A stretch of 64,000 nucleotides of DNA from Lysinibacillus mangiferihumi (GTDB taxonomy: Bacteria; Bacillota; Bacilli; Bacillales_A; Planococcaceae), in contig NZ_PYWM01000001.1 of NCBI RefSeq assembly GCF_003049665.1, positions 62,001 to 126,000 on the forward strand, given 5' to 3'. Shown here in pieces: positions 48,396 to 57,433 of this stretch. Made by a program: the position numbers and the translations under genes. A model generated the notes under the pieces. The model ran no database searches, was not told the DNA's origin, and was given only the letters and a program-made list of their open reading frames with translations. Numbering within the stretch: position 1 is the first letter of the stretch; each line of letters opens with the position of its first letter.

Positions 48396-49033
48396 TGGCA
48401 ATCAAGCGTCCAGTTGTCATCGGAATCGCTGGTGGCTCATGCTCAGGTAAAACGAGTGTGACCCGTGCTATTTATGATGTTTTCCGTGAGCATTCTGTCG
48501 TAGTCATTGAACAAGATTACTACTATAAAGATCAAAGTCATTTAACATTTGAAGAACGACTAGGAACGAATTATGACCATCCACTAGCGTTTGATAATGA
48601 TTTATTGATTGAGCATATAAAAAAATTATTAAAGCGTCAGCCAATCGATAAGCCGGTTTATGACTATGTACAGCATACGCGTGCCAAGGAAGTTATCCAT
48701 GTAGAGCCAGTAGATGTTATTATACTAGAAGGAATTTTAGTATTAGAGGATGCAGACTTACGTGGTTTAATGGACATCAAATTATTTGTTGATACGGATC
48801 CGGATTTACGTATTATTCGTCGTATTCTACGTGATATTAAAGAGCGTGGACGTACTACAGATTCTGTAATTGACCAGTACCTATCTGCAGTACGACCGAT
48901 GCATAATATGTTTATAGAACCGACTAAACGTTATGCTGATATTATTATTCCTGAAGGTGGAGAGAATGGCGTAGCGATTGATTTGATGGTAACGAAAATT
49001 AAAACTATTCTTGAAACTGACAACGTATTGTAA
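48395..49033 (+). CDS. udk: Uridine kinase
   Basis: Phosphorylates uridine and cytidine with GTP or ATP (pyrimidine salvage). 212 residues; P-loop [13 protein letters not shown] at about 9-21, EQDYYYKDQ (about 44-52), [10 protein letters not shown] (about 64-73) and [12 protein letters not shown] (about 108-119). ATG 48395 overlaps the trhP2 stop codon (TAATG) with GGAG 7 bases or so upstream. greA follows after 186 bases. Confidence 0.97.
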   Translation: MAIKRPVVIGIAGGSCSGKTSVTRAIYDVFREHSVVVIEQDYYYKDQSHLTFEERLGTNYDHPLAFDNDLLIEHIKKLLKRQPIDKPVYDYVQHTRAKEVIHVEPVDVIILEGILVLEDADLRGLMDIKLFVDTDPDLRIIRRILRDIKERGRTTDSVIDQYLSAVRPMHNMFIEPTKRYADIIIPEGGENGVAIDLMVTKIKTILETDNVL

Positions 49034-49219
49034 TAAGATAGAGTGGTATTGACAATATTTACATGCTTTATAAAGCATATTTTTGTAAGGCATGCATACT
49101 ATTAGGTCAAAGCGTATTTTGAAATGGATTAAAAATAATAAAATTCGATTAAATGCATTTTTCAAAGCATTTGGTCGAGTTTTATGTTTTTATATTGATG
49201 AAATAAGGAGTGAAGTACT

Positions 49220-49708
49220 TTGTCAAACGAAAAACAGTACCCAATGACTGCAGAGGGTAAAAGAAAATTAGAAGAAGAATTAGTGAAATTAGAAACAGAA
49301 ACGCGTAAAGAAATTGTAGAGCGTATTAAAATTGCACGTGACTTCGGAGACCTTTCTGAAAATGCCGAGTATGACTCAGCAAAAGAAGAGCAAGCCTTTT
49401 TAGAAGGACGTATTTCTACATTAAAATCAATGATTCGTAACGCAGTAATTATTACTGAAGATGAAACGGACAACAGTGTAGTTTCGCTTGGGAAAACGGT
49501 TACATTTGTAGAAATTATTAACGGTAAACCATCTTCTGATGAAGAATCTTATACGATCGTTGGTTCTGCCGAGGCTGATCCAATGGAATTCCGAATCTCA
49601 AATGAATCACCAATTGCAAAAGGCTTACTTGGAAAAGCAGAAGGTGAAGAAGTAGTTGTACAAACCCCTGGTGGTGAAATGAAAGTGAAAATTCTTTCAA
49701 TTAAATAA
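49220..49708 (+). CDS. greA: Transcription elongation factor GreA
   Basis: Rescues backtracked RNA polymerase by stimulating transcript cleavage. 162 residues; N-terminal coiled coil with [16 protein letters not shown] (tip acids, about 39-54) and C-terminal FKBP-like domain with [17 protein letters not shown]. The start is TTG 49220, with AAGGAG at 49205-49210; no ATG fits. Terminator follows. Confidence 0.97.
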   Translation: MSNEKQYPMTAEGKRKLEEELVKLETETRKEIVERIKIARDFGDLSENAEYDSAKEEQAFLEGRISTLKSMIRNAVIITEDETDNSVVSLGKTVTFVEIINGKPSSDEESYTIVGSAEADPMEFRISNESPIAKGLLGKAEGEEVVVQTPGGEMKVKILSIK

Positions 49709-49721
49709 TCACAGATGTACA

Positions 49722-49763
49722 AGCAGTTAGCTCTTCTTTCTAGAGAAGAGCTAACTGTTTTTA
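49722..49763 (+). terminator. Terminator after greA
   Basis: CAGTTAGCTCTTCT and AGAAGAGCTAACTG, 14-bp perfect stem, then TTTTTATTTT. Confidence 0.93.
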
Positions 49764-49817
49764 TTTTGCAAGTCGTGTGGAACTTGATAAAATATTGGCT
49801 AGAGAGGGGGAGACTTC

Positions 49818-50480
49818 ATGGGTGAACGACAAACACGAAGCAGTCGTCATTTGCAGCCATCTCACAATAAAAAGCTAGATAAAATGTTAAATATTTTAAT
49901 TGGCATTGTCATTATATTAATTGTGATAGTGGCAACGTATGTGTTTAAGTGGCAAGATGACGCACAAGAAGCTGTTAAAGAGGAACCAGCTCAAGAGCAA
50001 AAGAACGATGAAAGTGAGAAGGAGCCTTCAAAAGAGGAAGACATAGCGAGTAACGACGAACAGTCACAAGATGAAGAACAGACGAAAGATTCAGACGAGT
50101 CGAAAGATGCAGAACAGCAACCAGAACAAAATACGGCAGTTGAAACGACGTCAGACAATCCAATTGTTGACCGTGTTGTCACAGATAAAAGTTGGAAACC
50201 GACGCCGACAACGCAAACTGGAGAGCATGTGTCATCCTACGATGATCAATCTGTAGATTGGGCAGAAAAAATTGCGACAGTGACAGCCGTTACTGGCATT
50301 ACAAATGACAATATGATTGTTTGGCGCTTGCAAAATAATGGTGGTGCCAATAAAGCCATTGCAACGGTTTCGACAAAAGATAAAAGTGAAAAGTATCGTG
50401 TCAGCATGGAATGGGTTGATAACGAAGGCTGGCTTCCTGTAAAACTAGAACAGTTGAATACATTAGAAGGTGCCTATTGA
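49818..50480 (+). CDS. yrrS: YrrS-like membrane-anchored protein (DUF1510)
   Basis: 220 residues: short basic N-terminus, one membrane segment (about 27-46, LNILIGIVIILIVIVATYV), a long acidic Glu/Asp/Gln/Ser linker (about 53-115) that is probably disordered, and the C-terminal DUF1510 domain (about 125-220, containing TDKSWKPTPTTQTGEH). Function unknown; it sits between greA and mtnN as in B. subtilis, but yrrT is missing. GGGGGAG precedes ATG 49818. Confidence 0.88.
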   Translation: MGERQTRSSRHLQPSHNKKLDKMLNILIGIVIILIVIVATYVFKWQDDAQEAVKEEPAQEQKNDESEKEPSKEEDIASNDEQSQDEEQTKDSDESKDAEQQPEQNTAVETTSDNPIVDRVVTDKSWKPTPTTQTGEHVSSYDDQSVDWAEKIATVTAVTGITNDNMIVWRLQNNGGANKAIATVSTKDKSEKYRVSMEWVDNEGWLPVKLEQLNTLEGAY

Positions 50481-50692
50481 CGAAAACTGCTGTATTGATT
50501 ATTTTTAAATCTATTGGGTAAAAACATAGCTCAATAGCACAATGTTTGTTGACCAGAACCATTATCCGTAGGTAATGGAAAAGCGTCAACGGATGTTGGG
50601 GATTTGTGGCGGGTGCTTGTTACAATACGGATGCCAAAGCCGACACATCGTTGTTTAATAGAGTTGGATAAAAGAAGGGGAGTAATGAATTC

Positions 50693-51385
50693 ATGAAAAT
50701 CGCAGTTATCGGTGCAATGGAAGAGGAAGTAGAGTTATTACGCGCATCTTTAGAAGGTGCTACTAGTACAACAATTGCTGGTAGTGAATACACAACAGGG
50801 ACATATGAAGGAAAAGAAGTAGTGCTATTAAAAAGCGGTATTGGTAAAGTCAATGCAGCAATGTCGACAACAATTTTATTACATGAATTCAAACCAGATG
50901 TAGTCATTAATACAGGGTCTGCTGGGGGTTATGATGAGGCCCTTGAAGTTGGAGCTGTTGTTATTTCAGATGAAGTACGTCATCATGATGTAGATGTTAC
51001 AATTTTCGGTTATGAAATTGGTCAAATGGCAGGTATGCCTGCTGCTTTCCAATCAGATTCAAAATTAATAAAAGTTGCCGAAGAAGCTGTAAAAGCAGTT
51101 GGTGAACATCAATACGGTATTGGCTTAATTTGCTCTGGTGATGCCTTTATGAATGACCCAGTACGTGTGGAAGCAGTGCGTCAACATTTTCCTCAAATGA
51201 AAGCTGTTGAAATGGAAGCGGCAGCTGTTGCACAAGTATGCTATCAATTCGGAACACCTTTCGTGGTTATTCGTGCACTATCTGATATTGCTGGCAAAGA
51301 ATCAAACATCAGCTTTGATGAGTTCTTACCAGTCGCTGCAAAACATTCAACACAAATTGTATTAAAAGCAATTACGGCTCTATAA
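50693..51385 (+). CDS. mtnN: 5'-methylthioadenosine/S-adenosylhomocysteine nucleosidase
   Basis: Hydrolyses MTA and SAH to adenine and the thioribose or ribosyl-homocysteine. 230 residues; [16 protein letters not shown] (catalytic Glu at about 12), [47 protein letters not shown] and the catalytic Asp in [11 protein letters not shown] (about 197). GGGGAG about 8 bases before ATG 50693. The adjacent mccAB genes of B. subtilis are absent here. Confidence 0.97.
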   Translation: MKIAVIGAMEEEVELLRASLEGATSTTIAGSEYTTGTYEGKEVVLLKSGIGKVNAAMSTTILLHEFKPDVVINTGSAGGYDEALEVGAVVISDEVRHHDVDVTIFGYEIGQMAGMPAAFQSDSKLIKVAEEAVKAVGEHQYGIGLICSGDAFMNDPVRVEAVRQHFPQMKAVEMEAAAVAQVCYQFGTPFVVIRALSDIAGKESNISFDEFLPVAAKHSTQIVLKAITAL

Positions 51386-51503
51386 ATCTACATGTAATAG
51401 ACAAAGTGAGCAGTGAAAAAGTGAGAAAAATCACAGTCGTAAATAATCTTCAATGCTACAATGGCATTATATTCTCTTCATAGTACGATGGGAGGTATTC
51501 AAT

Positions 51504-51590
51504 ATGCTATTTTTAACAGCAGGTGTCGTGATAATTACAATGTTAATCGGCACGCTTATTTCGGCAGATCTGACAGAAGCAACGCATTAA
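51504..51590 (+). CDS. 28-residue predicted membrane peptide
   Basis: ATG 51504 to TAA 51588-51590. It has a strong ribosome binding site (GGGAGGT, 51490-51496) at the right distance, a hydrophobic core (LFLTAGVVIITMLIGTLI) and a short polar tail ending in His. A good terminator follows 10 bases later. This package of site, ORF and terminator supports a real small protein. Function unknown; small hydrophobic peptides near sporulation genes are common in Bacillales, which is only a hint. Confidence 0.6.
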   Translation: MLFLTAGVVIITMLIGTLISADLTEATH

Positions 51591-51599
51591 TACTTTATA

Positions 51600-51643
51600 G
51601 AAAGCTCCTTTGTGGCTGTTAAAGTCAAAAAGGAGCTTTTTAT
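51600..51643 (+). terminator. Terminator after the 28-residue ORF
   Basis: AAAGCTCCTTT pairs with AAAGGAGCTTT, followed by TTATT. Confidence 0.85.
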
Positions 51644-51790
51644 TGTTCGAGGAAACAACGGACTCCTCAATGGACACCAGCCACGCTAAAGTGTGTTAGC
51701 AACTAATGAAAATCGTTATGCAAAGAGCATCAATAAAACAAGTACTGCTATGTCAAGATTGAATTTTTATCAATAACAAATTACAATAAA

Positions 51791-52498
51791 TTACTCAATA
51801 GACTTTTGATCTCTTTTATAAAATTGATAGAGTTTAATGAGTGCTCGCTTTTCAATGCGAGATACATAACTACGAGAAATATTTAAGCGGGCAGCAATTT
51901 CTTTTTGTGTCAGTGCATCATGCTGATTTAGCCCATAACGGAGTGTGACAATTTCCAGCTCGCGTTCATCGAGCATGTGCAAATAATGGTACAACTGGGC
52001 AACATGTTCTTTATGTTCGATTTTTTCGGTTGCACTTTCTTCATCGCATTGTAGCAGGTCGCGAATTTGTAATGCATTGCCATCTTTGTCTGTGCCAATT
52101 GGTTCAAATAAGGATACATCTTTTTGTACTTTTTTCTGGGTCCTTAAATGCATTAAAATTTCATTTTCAATACAGCGTGCTGCGTACGTTGCAAGGCGCG
52201 TCTTTTTATCGGGTGTATAACTTTCAACAGCTTTCATTAGACCGATTGTTCCGATGGAAATATAATCATCGAGTTGTTCATGTTTTGGATGGAATTTCTT
52301 TACGACATGTGCAACAAGTCGCATATTGCGCTCAATTAAATCGAGACGCGCTTGCTCATCACCACCTAAAAATCGTTCAATACAAGCAGCTTCCTCTTCT
52401 TTAGAAAAGGGTTTATGGAATGTTTGCCCTTTTAAATAACCGAATAATGCAGGGATTTCAAACCATAACTGCAACATAGAAGTAAAAATTCCGCTCAT
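51791..52498 (-). CDS. sigK: Sporulation sigma factor SigK (pro-sigma-K), intact
   Basis: Late mother-cell sigma factor. 235 residues; a hydrophobic N-terminal pro-sequence of about 20 (MSGIFTSMLQLWFEIPALFG), removed by SpoIVFB in B. subtilis, precedes region 2 (RNMRLVAHVVKKFH, DDYISIGTIGLMKAVESY) and region 4 (QKEIAARLNISRSYVSRIEKRAL). The reading frame is continuous, with no skin-like element interrupting it. On the minus strand, convergent with the 28-residue ORF. Confidence 0.95.
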   Translation of the reverse strand: MSGIFTSMLQLWFEIPALFGYLKGQTFHKPFSKEEEAACIERFLGGDEQARLDLIERNMRLVAHVVKKFHPKHEQLDDYISIGTIGLMKAVESYTPDKKTRLATYAARCIENEILMHLRTQKKVQKDVSLFEPIGTDKDGNALQIRDLLQCDEESATEKIEHKEHVAQLYHYLHMLDERELEIVTLRYGLNQHDALTQKEIAARLNISRSYVSRIEKRALIKLYQFYKRDQKSIE

Positions 52499-52555
52499 TG
52501 AATGATTTCATCCTTTCCCCATTTTTCGACAGTATATGTTAAGAAAGGTCGTTCA

Positions 52556-52597
52556 ATGAAAAAAAGTGCAACAGCAATTACGCTGTTACACTTTTCT
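52556..52597 (-). terminator. Terminator of pssA (minus strand)
   Basis: AAAAGTGTAACAGC and GCTGTTGCACTTTTTTTC pair on the minus strand; the upstream arm includes the last codons of pssA. Confidence 0.85.
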
Positions 52598-53128
52598 TAA
52601 CGTGAATGTACTAATCATTAGTAAAGCTAAAATCGGTAATAGGAAAAGATAAAAGGCTGGATGGAACGTAGTCGACGCAAAATACGTTAATGTTAATAGC
52701 GTACCAGCAGCTGTTATCGGGAGCCCAGTAAAATAACCGTTTGCTTCACTAATATTGAAGCGAGCTAATCGCATCGCACCGCAGACGATATAAAGAACGG
52801 TCATCATCATGCCCGCGAAACCAAAATCAACTAGGACAACTTCATACATTAATAATGCAGGTGCTACACCAAATGATATAATATCACTCATAGAATCTAA
52901 TTGTTTACCTAACTCAGATACTTGTCCGAGCGCGCGTGCCACTTTCCCGTCATAGCGATCGAGAAGAGCAGCAATAAAGATAAACAAGACACTATAGCTA
53001 TAATATTCATGTAAAGTGGCCATTATGGCCGCGCCACCAAAGGACATATTACTAATTGTGATGAAGTTTGCTGCGTGCGATTTCATTTTCTTAACCGTCG
53101 TATCCACCAACTTGTGATAAAAAAACAA
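52586..53128 (-). CDS. pssA: CDP-diacylglycerol-serine O-phosphatidyltransferase
   Basis: Makes phosphatidylserine from CDP-diacylglycerol and serine. 180 residues, polytopic membrane protein; the CDP-alcohol motif D-G-x2-A-R-x8-G-x3-D-x3-D is read in DGKVARALGQVSELGKQLDS plus MSD (about 63-85). The start is TTG at 53128 with AAGGAG 9 bases upstream on the minus strand. It is divergent from psd, the next enzyme of phosphatidylethanolamine synthesis, with about 95 bases between. Confidence 0.93.
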   Translation of the reverse strand: MFFYHKLVDTTVKKMKSHAANFITISNMSFGGAAIMATLHEYYSYSVLFIFIAALLDRYDGKVARALGQVSELGKQLDSMSDIISFGVAPALLMYEVVLVDFGFAGMMMTVLYIVCGAMRLARFNISEANGYFTGLPITAAGTLLTLTYFASTTFHPAFYLFLLPILALLMISTFTLRKV

Positions 53129-53222
53129 GGCGGATCACTCCTTTGCACTTAAGATATTGTACCATTATACTTCGGATGAGAAAAAATTGACAGTCTAATT
53201 TAATGGATAGGGGTTTTGCTTT

Positions 53223-54005
53223 ATGAAAGAAAAACTATACCAACGCTTAATAGAATTAACGAATGGCAAACAATCTTCCCAGCTTTTACAAACTATTGCT
53301 AAAGCGAAGTGGAGTAAGCGAATAATTCCAAGCTATATGAAATTATACGATATTAACCTTGAAGAAGTTTCAAAAAAACCACAACAATTTTCAAGTTTGC
53401 ATGATTTTTTTACAAGAGAGCTTTTAACAGATGCACGACCAATAGACCAAAATCCTACTGTTTTTACAAGTCCAGTGGATGCAAAAGTGGAATCCTTTGG
53501 CCGCATTGAATGGGATATGACTTTTCTTGTAAAGGGCAAACCTTATGCTTTACAGGACTTACTAGGGAATAAAGATCGTGCTGCGCAATATGCAGATGGA
53601 CATTTTATCGTATTTTATTTAAGTCCTGCTGATTATCATCGAATCCATAGCCCAATTGATGGCGATGTGTTAAGACAATATACACTGGGACAATCATCTT
53701 TCCCGGTCAATCAGCTAGGACTCACTTATGGCAAAAAGCCAATTTCTCATAACTATCGTCTTGTAACGGAGTTAAAAGTGGCAAATGACCAGCATGTGGC
53801 ATTTATTAAAGTCGGTGCTACTTTTGTCAATTCCATTGTGTTAACAAATACAACAGCCCAGTGGCAAAAGGGAGAAGAAGTTGGTTATTTTTCATTTGGT
53901 TCGACAGTGGTCATGCTATTTGAGAAAGATACCATTACATTTACGGACAATGTTGTACAAGGAAGTCCAATTCGCATGGGTGAAGCCTTTGCAAATATGC
54001 TATAA
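53223..54005 (+). CDS. psd: Phosphatidylserine decarboxylase (proenzyme)
   Basis: Decarboxylates phosphatidylserine to phosphatidylethanolamine. 260 residues. The self-cleavage site is FGST at about 225-228 (SFGSTVVMLFE), where Ser becomes the pyruvoyl group; YLSPADYHRIHSPIDG (about 138-153) holds the conserved His residues and SPVDAKVESFG the Asp. A GGGG-rich but weak site precedes ATG 53223. Divergent from pssA; likely one regulatory unit. Confidence 0.95.
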   Translation: MKEKLYQRLIELTNGKQSSQLLQTIAKAKWSKRIIPSYMKLYDINLEEVSKKPQQFSSLHDFFTRELLTDARPIDQNPTVFTSPVDAKVESFGRIEWDMTFLVKGKPYALQDLLGNKDRAAQYADGHFIVFYLSPADYHRIHSPIDGDVLRQYTLGQSSFPVNQLGLTYGKKPISHNYRLVTELKVANDQHVAFIKVGATFVNSIVLTNTTAQWQKGEEVGYFSFGSTVVMLFEKDTITFTDNVVQGSPIRMGEAFANML

Positions 54006-54041
54006 TGGTCGAATAATACGTTTAGATTAGGGGTCGCTATT

Positions 54042-54563
54042 TTGTATAATTTTTTATTACCAGATGAATTTGTGACAAGCATTTTTGAAATAACACCAGA
54101 AAAGCTTCAAGAATTAGGCATTAAAGGAATTATTACAGATTTAGATAATACGCTTGTGGAATGGGACCGTGCAGATGCAACGGAAGAGCTAATTATCTGG
54201 CTACGTATTATGAAGGAATCTGGCATTCGTGTAATTATCGCTTCAAATAATAAAGAAGCACGTGTAAAGCATTTTGCTGAGCCACTTAACATTCCATATA
54301 TTCATAAGGCAAGAAAGCCACTTCGTAATGCTTTTTATAGTGCTGTTATTCAACTAGGCTTACGTCCTAATGAAGTAGTAATGGTAGGAGACCAGCTACT
54401 TACAGATGTGATGGGCGCCAAACGTTTAGGCTTGCATACTGTTTTAGTAAAACCAGTTGCACAATCAGATGGGCTCGTAACAAAATTTAATCGTTTCGTT
54501 GAGCGTCGTGTGTTCAATGATTTAAAACGTAAAGGAATAATTACTTGGGAGGAACAAGAATGA
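54042..54563 (+). CDS. yqeG: HAD-family phosphatase YqeG
   Basis: 173 residues, HAD superfamily IIIA, YqeG type. Motif I DLDNTLVEW (about 34-42; catalytic Asp), motif II IIASNN (about 66-71), motif III/IV VMVGDQLLTDVMGAKRLG (about 113-130). Some relatives dephosphorylate phosphatidylglycerol phosphate (PgpP), which is a possible role here. The start is TTG 54042 with AGGGG upstream; the stop overlaps the yqeH ATG by four bases. Confidence 0.9.
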   Translation: MYNFLLPDEFVTSIFEITPEKLQELGIKGIITDLDNTLVEWDRADATEELIIWLRIMKESGIRVIIASNNKEARVKHFAEPLNIPYIHKARKPLRNAFYSAVIQLGLRPNEVVMVGDQLLTDVMGAKRLGLHTVLVKPVAQSDGLVTKFNRFVERRVFNDLKRKGIITWEEQE

Positions 54564-55663
54564 ACGAAATGCCAAATTGTATTGGCTGTGGTACGACAAT
54601 TCAAACAGAAGATAAAACAGCAGTAGGGTATGCACCCCCATCATCATTAGAAAAAGACGTAGTCATTTGTCAACGTTGCTTCCGTTTGAAAAATTACAAT
54701 GAAATACAATCTGTGTCATTAACAGATGACGATTTTCTGCGTATTTTGAATGGCCTTGGAACACAGCAAGGCTTGATCGTGAAAATCGTTGATATTTTTG
54801 ACTTCAATGGTAGCTGGTTGCCAGGGCTTCATCGCTTCGTTGGCAAAAATCCAGTGCTATTAGTAGCGAATAAAGCTGATTTACTGCCAAAATCAGTAAA
54901 GCCTAAAAAAGTGATTAATTGGCTCAAACGTGAAGCGAAGGCACTTGGTCTACAACCAATTGATGTGCTGTTAGTTAGTGCACATAAGGGCCAAGGAATG
55001 GCTGAGGCAATGGAAGCTATAGACCAATATCGCAACGGCCAAAACGTGTACGTAGTAGGTTGTACTAATGTTGGGAAATCCACGTTTATTAACCGCGTTA
55101 TTAAGCAGGCTACGGGTGAAGGAGAAGTCATTACTACCTCGCATTTCCCTGGCACTACATTGGACATGATTGAAATTCCACTCGATGATGGTAGTGCATT
55201 ATATGACACACCTGGGATTATTAATCACCATCAAATGGCACATTATATTGATGCAAGCGAATTAAAGTATATTATGCCCAAAAAAGAAATTAAGCCGAAA
55301 GTGTATCAGCAAAATGCAGGACAAACATTATTTATTGGTGCACTTGCGCGATTTGACTTTATTCAAGGGGAACGTTCAGCATTTACAATTCATGTGGCAA
55401 ATGATTTGCCAATCCACCGTACAAAGCTTGAAAAGGCAGATACGCTATATGCTGAGCATAAGGGGGAATTACTGGCACCTCCGACTGCAGACTTTATCGA
55501 TAAGCTTCCAGAGTTAGTCCGTCATGAGTTTTCAATCAAAGAAGCAAAAACAGATGTGGTCTTTTCGGGACTTGGCTGGATTACGGTACAGCATGCGAAT
55601 GTGGTCATTGCTGCTTATGCACCAAAAGGTGTACAAGTATCAATTCGTCCATCGCTCATTTAA
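54560..55663 (+). CDS. yqeH: Ribosome biogenesis GTPase YqeH
   Basis: Circularly permuted GTPase needed for 30S assembly. 367 residues: N-terminal zinc finger (CIGCG…CQRCF, about 6-40), then in permuted order G4 (NKADLLP, about 104), G1 (VVGCTNVGKSTFINRVI, about 166-182) and G3 (YDTPGIINH, about 213), with a C-terminal RNA-binding part. ATG 54560 with GGGAGG 8 bases upstream, overlapping yqeG (ATGA). Confidence 0.96.
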   Translation: MNEMPNCIGCGTTIQTEDKTAVGYAPPSSLEKDVVICQRCFRLKNYNEIQSVSLTDDDFLRILNGLGTQQGLIVKIVDIFDFNGSWLPGLHRFVGKNPVLLVANKADLLPKSVKPKKVINWLKREAKALGLQPIDVLLVSAHKGQGMAEAMEAIDQYRNGQNVYVVGCTNVGKSTFINRVIKQATGEGEVITTSHFPGTTLDMIEIPLDDGSALYDTPGIINHHQMAHYIDASELKYIMPKKEIKPKVYQQNAGQTLFIGALARFDFIQGERSAFTIHVANDLPIHRTKLEKADTLYAEHKGELLAPPTADFIDKLPELVRHEFSIKEAKTDVVFSGLGWITVQHANVVIAAYAPKGVQVSIRPSLI

Positions 55664-55694
55664 TATTAGTAAAGAAGAGAAGAGGAACTAGGAC

Positions 55695-56525
55695 ATGAAG
55701 AAGTGGTTTGCAGTAATTGGTGATCCGATTGAGCATTCAAAATCACCAGCCATGCATAATGTTTGGTTTGAAGAAATGGCAATCGATGCAGCCTATATTC
55801 CAGTGCACGTACCATCACATCAGTTAGAGGCAGCGATTGCTGGTTTTAAAACATTAGGTGCTAGTGGTTGGAATGTGACGATACCGCATAAGACAGCAAT
55901 CATTCCTTATTTAGACGAGCTAGATGAGTTAGCAGAAAAAATGGGTGCGGTGAACACCGTTGTACGAACAAAAGAGGGGAAGTTAAAAGGATACAATACA
56001 GATGGGCTTGGTTTTGTACGCTCATTAGAAGAAGCTGTCGGCAAGTCACATAAAGATAAGCATGTGCTTCTAATTGGAGCGGGCGGAGCAGCTCGTGGCA
56101 TCGCATTTGCCATGCAACAACAAGGATATATGAATTTAACAATCGCCAATCGTACAGTTGCCAATGCACAAGCAATTATCGATGAACTCGGAACAGGGCG
56201 TGCAATTTCTTTAGCGCAAGCGGAGGAATCGTTGGCTGACTTTGGCATTTTGGTGCAAATGACGTCAGCTGGGCTTGTAACGGGTGACTTTTCGATGCCA
56301 TTTTCATTGAATCGACTAGCGAAAGGCGCAATTGTTGCAGATATTGTGTATAATCCATTAATGACGCCTTTTTTACAAGCGGCTGTGGAAAAAGGAGCGA
56401 CCGTTGTAACTGGTCTTGGAATGTTCGTACATCAAGGTGCGATTGCGTTCCAATACTGGCTCGATGAATATCCAAATACAAATTCAATGATTGCGCGATT
56501 AAATGCGCAATTAGGAGGACAATAA
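55695..56525 (+). CDS. aroE: Shikimate dehydrogenase
   Basis: NADPH-dependent reduction of 3-dehydroshikimate in aromatic amino acid synthesis. 276 residues: IGDPIEHSKSPAMHN (about 7-21, substrate Ser residues), NVTIPHK (catalytic Lys, about 60-66), GAGGAARGIAFAM (about 131-143), NRTVANAQ (NADP phosphate), and GLGMFVHQGAIAFQYW (about 240-255). AGAGGA upstream of ATG 55695. In the yqeH-aroE-yqeI order of Bacillales. Confidence 0.97.
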   Translation: MKKWFAVIGDPIEHSKSPAMHNVWFEEMAIDAAYIPVHVPSHQLEAAIAGFKTLGASGWNVTIPHKTAIIPYLDELDELAEKMGAVNTVVRTKEGKLKGYNTDGLGFVRSLEEAVGKSHKDKHVLLIGAGGAARGIAFAMQQQGYMNLTIANRTVANAQAIIDELGTGRAISLAQAEESLADFGILVQMTSAGLVTGDFSMPFSLNRLAKGAIVADIVYNPLMTPFLQAAVEKGATVVTGLGMFVHQGAIAFQYWLDEYPNTNSMIARLNAQLGGQ

Positions 56526-56530
56526 TTTTT

Positions 56531-56833
56531 ATGTTAACAGGTAAACAAAAGCGTTTTTTACGTGCAGAAGCACATCATTTAACACCGATTTTCCAAGTAG
56601 GAAAAGGCGGCGTGAATGACGAAATGACAAAGCAAATTCGTGAAGCATTAGAAGTACGTGAACTAATTAAAGTGCGTATTTTAGATAACTGTGAAGATGA
56701 CAAAAACGAAGTGGCAGAGGCTCTTGCAAAAGGTGCACATGCTGAACTTGTTCAGTTAATTGGCTTGACAGTTGTTTTATATAAAGAATCACGTAACAAC
56801 AAGAAAATTGTGTTACCAAAAGCAGCGAAATAA
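56531..56833 (+). CDS. yqeI: CRM-domain RNA-binding protein YqeI (YhbY family)
   Basis: 100 residues, the KH-like CRS1/YhbY (CRM) domain that associates with pre-50S particles. Family features: LTGKQKRFLRAEAHHLTPIFQ at the start (20 residues shown at most), the GKGG loop (about 23-26) and IGLTVVLYKES near the end. Starts 5 bases after aroE; the nadD gene follows after 9 bases. Confidence 0.95.
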   Translation: MLTGKQKRFLRAEAHHLTPIFQVGKGGVNDEMTKQIREALEVRELIKVRILDNCEDDKNEVAEALAKGAHAELVQLIGLTVVLYKESRNNKKIVLPKAAK

Positions 56834-56842
56834 GGTGAAACG

Positions 56843-57433
56843 ATGAAGAAGGTCGGTTTACTTGGAGGTACGTTTAATCCACCGCATATTGGACATCTAA
56901 TCATGGCAAACGAAGTCTTTCATGCATTAGAATTAGATGAGGTACGTTTTTTGCCAAATGCTCTACCACCCCATAAACAAGCTCCGCATGATGCGAGTGA
57001 TGACAAACGCCTAGAAATGGTGAAGCGCGCCATTCAACCTTATCCGCATTTTCGTGTTGAGTCGTATGAGGTTGATAAGGGCGGTGTATCCTATTCCTAT
57101 AACACACTTGCTGCATTATGTGAAAAGGAGCCTACTGTGAAGTTTTACTTTATCATTGGTGGCGATATGATTGATTCACTCCATACGTGGTATTGTATTG
57201 ATGAGCTAGTGGAACTTGTTCAATTTGTCGGCGTAAAGCGTCCAAAGACAGAAGCGCTTACGGAGTATCCTGTATTAATGGTGGAAGTACCGCAAATCGA
57301 TTTATCGTCGACACTGATTCGTGAGCGCCTTGCTACTGGTAGAACGGTAACCTTTTTACTGCCAGAAGCGGTAGAGACGTTTATACGAGAGGAAGGTCTT
57401 TATGGAACGCGAACAGTATTTAGCAGCGATTAA
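56843..57433 (+). CDS. nadD: Nicotinate-nucleotide adenylyltransferase
   Basis: Adenylates nicotinate mononucleotide in NAD synthesis. 196 residues; GGTFNPPHIGHLIMANE (about 8-24) with the (H/T)xxH nucleotide motif, FLPNALPPHKQ (about 37-47), and the SSTLIRERLATGR motif (about 154-166). AAGGTGAAACG precedes ATG 56843. It overlaps yqeK by 32 bases. Confidence 0.96.
   Translation: MKKVGLLGGTFNPPHIGHLIMANEVFHALELDEVRFLPNALPPHKQAPHDASDDKRLEMVKRAIQPYPHFRVESYEVDKGGVSYSYNTLAALCEKEPTVKFYFIIGGDMIDSLHTWYCIDELVELVQFVGVKRPKTEALTEYPVLMVEVPQIDLSSTLIRERLATGRTVTFLLPEAVETFIREEGLYGTRTVFSSD

Noticed and set aside
49062-49085. Palindrome ATGCTTTATAAAGCAT followed by ATTTTTG after udk
   Set aside because: Perfect palindrome but without a loop, and a weak T run; cannot be called a terminator with confidence.
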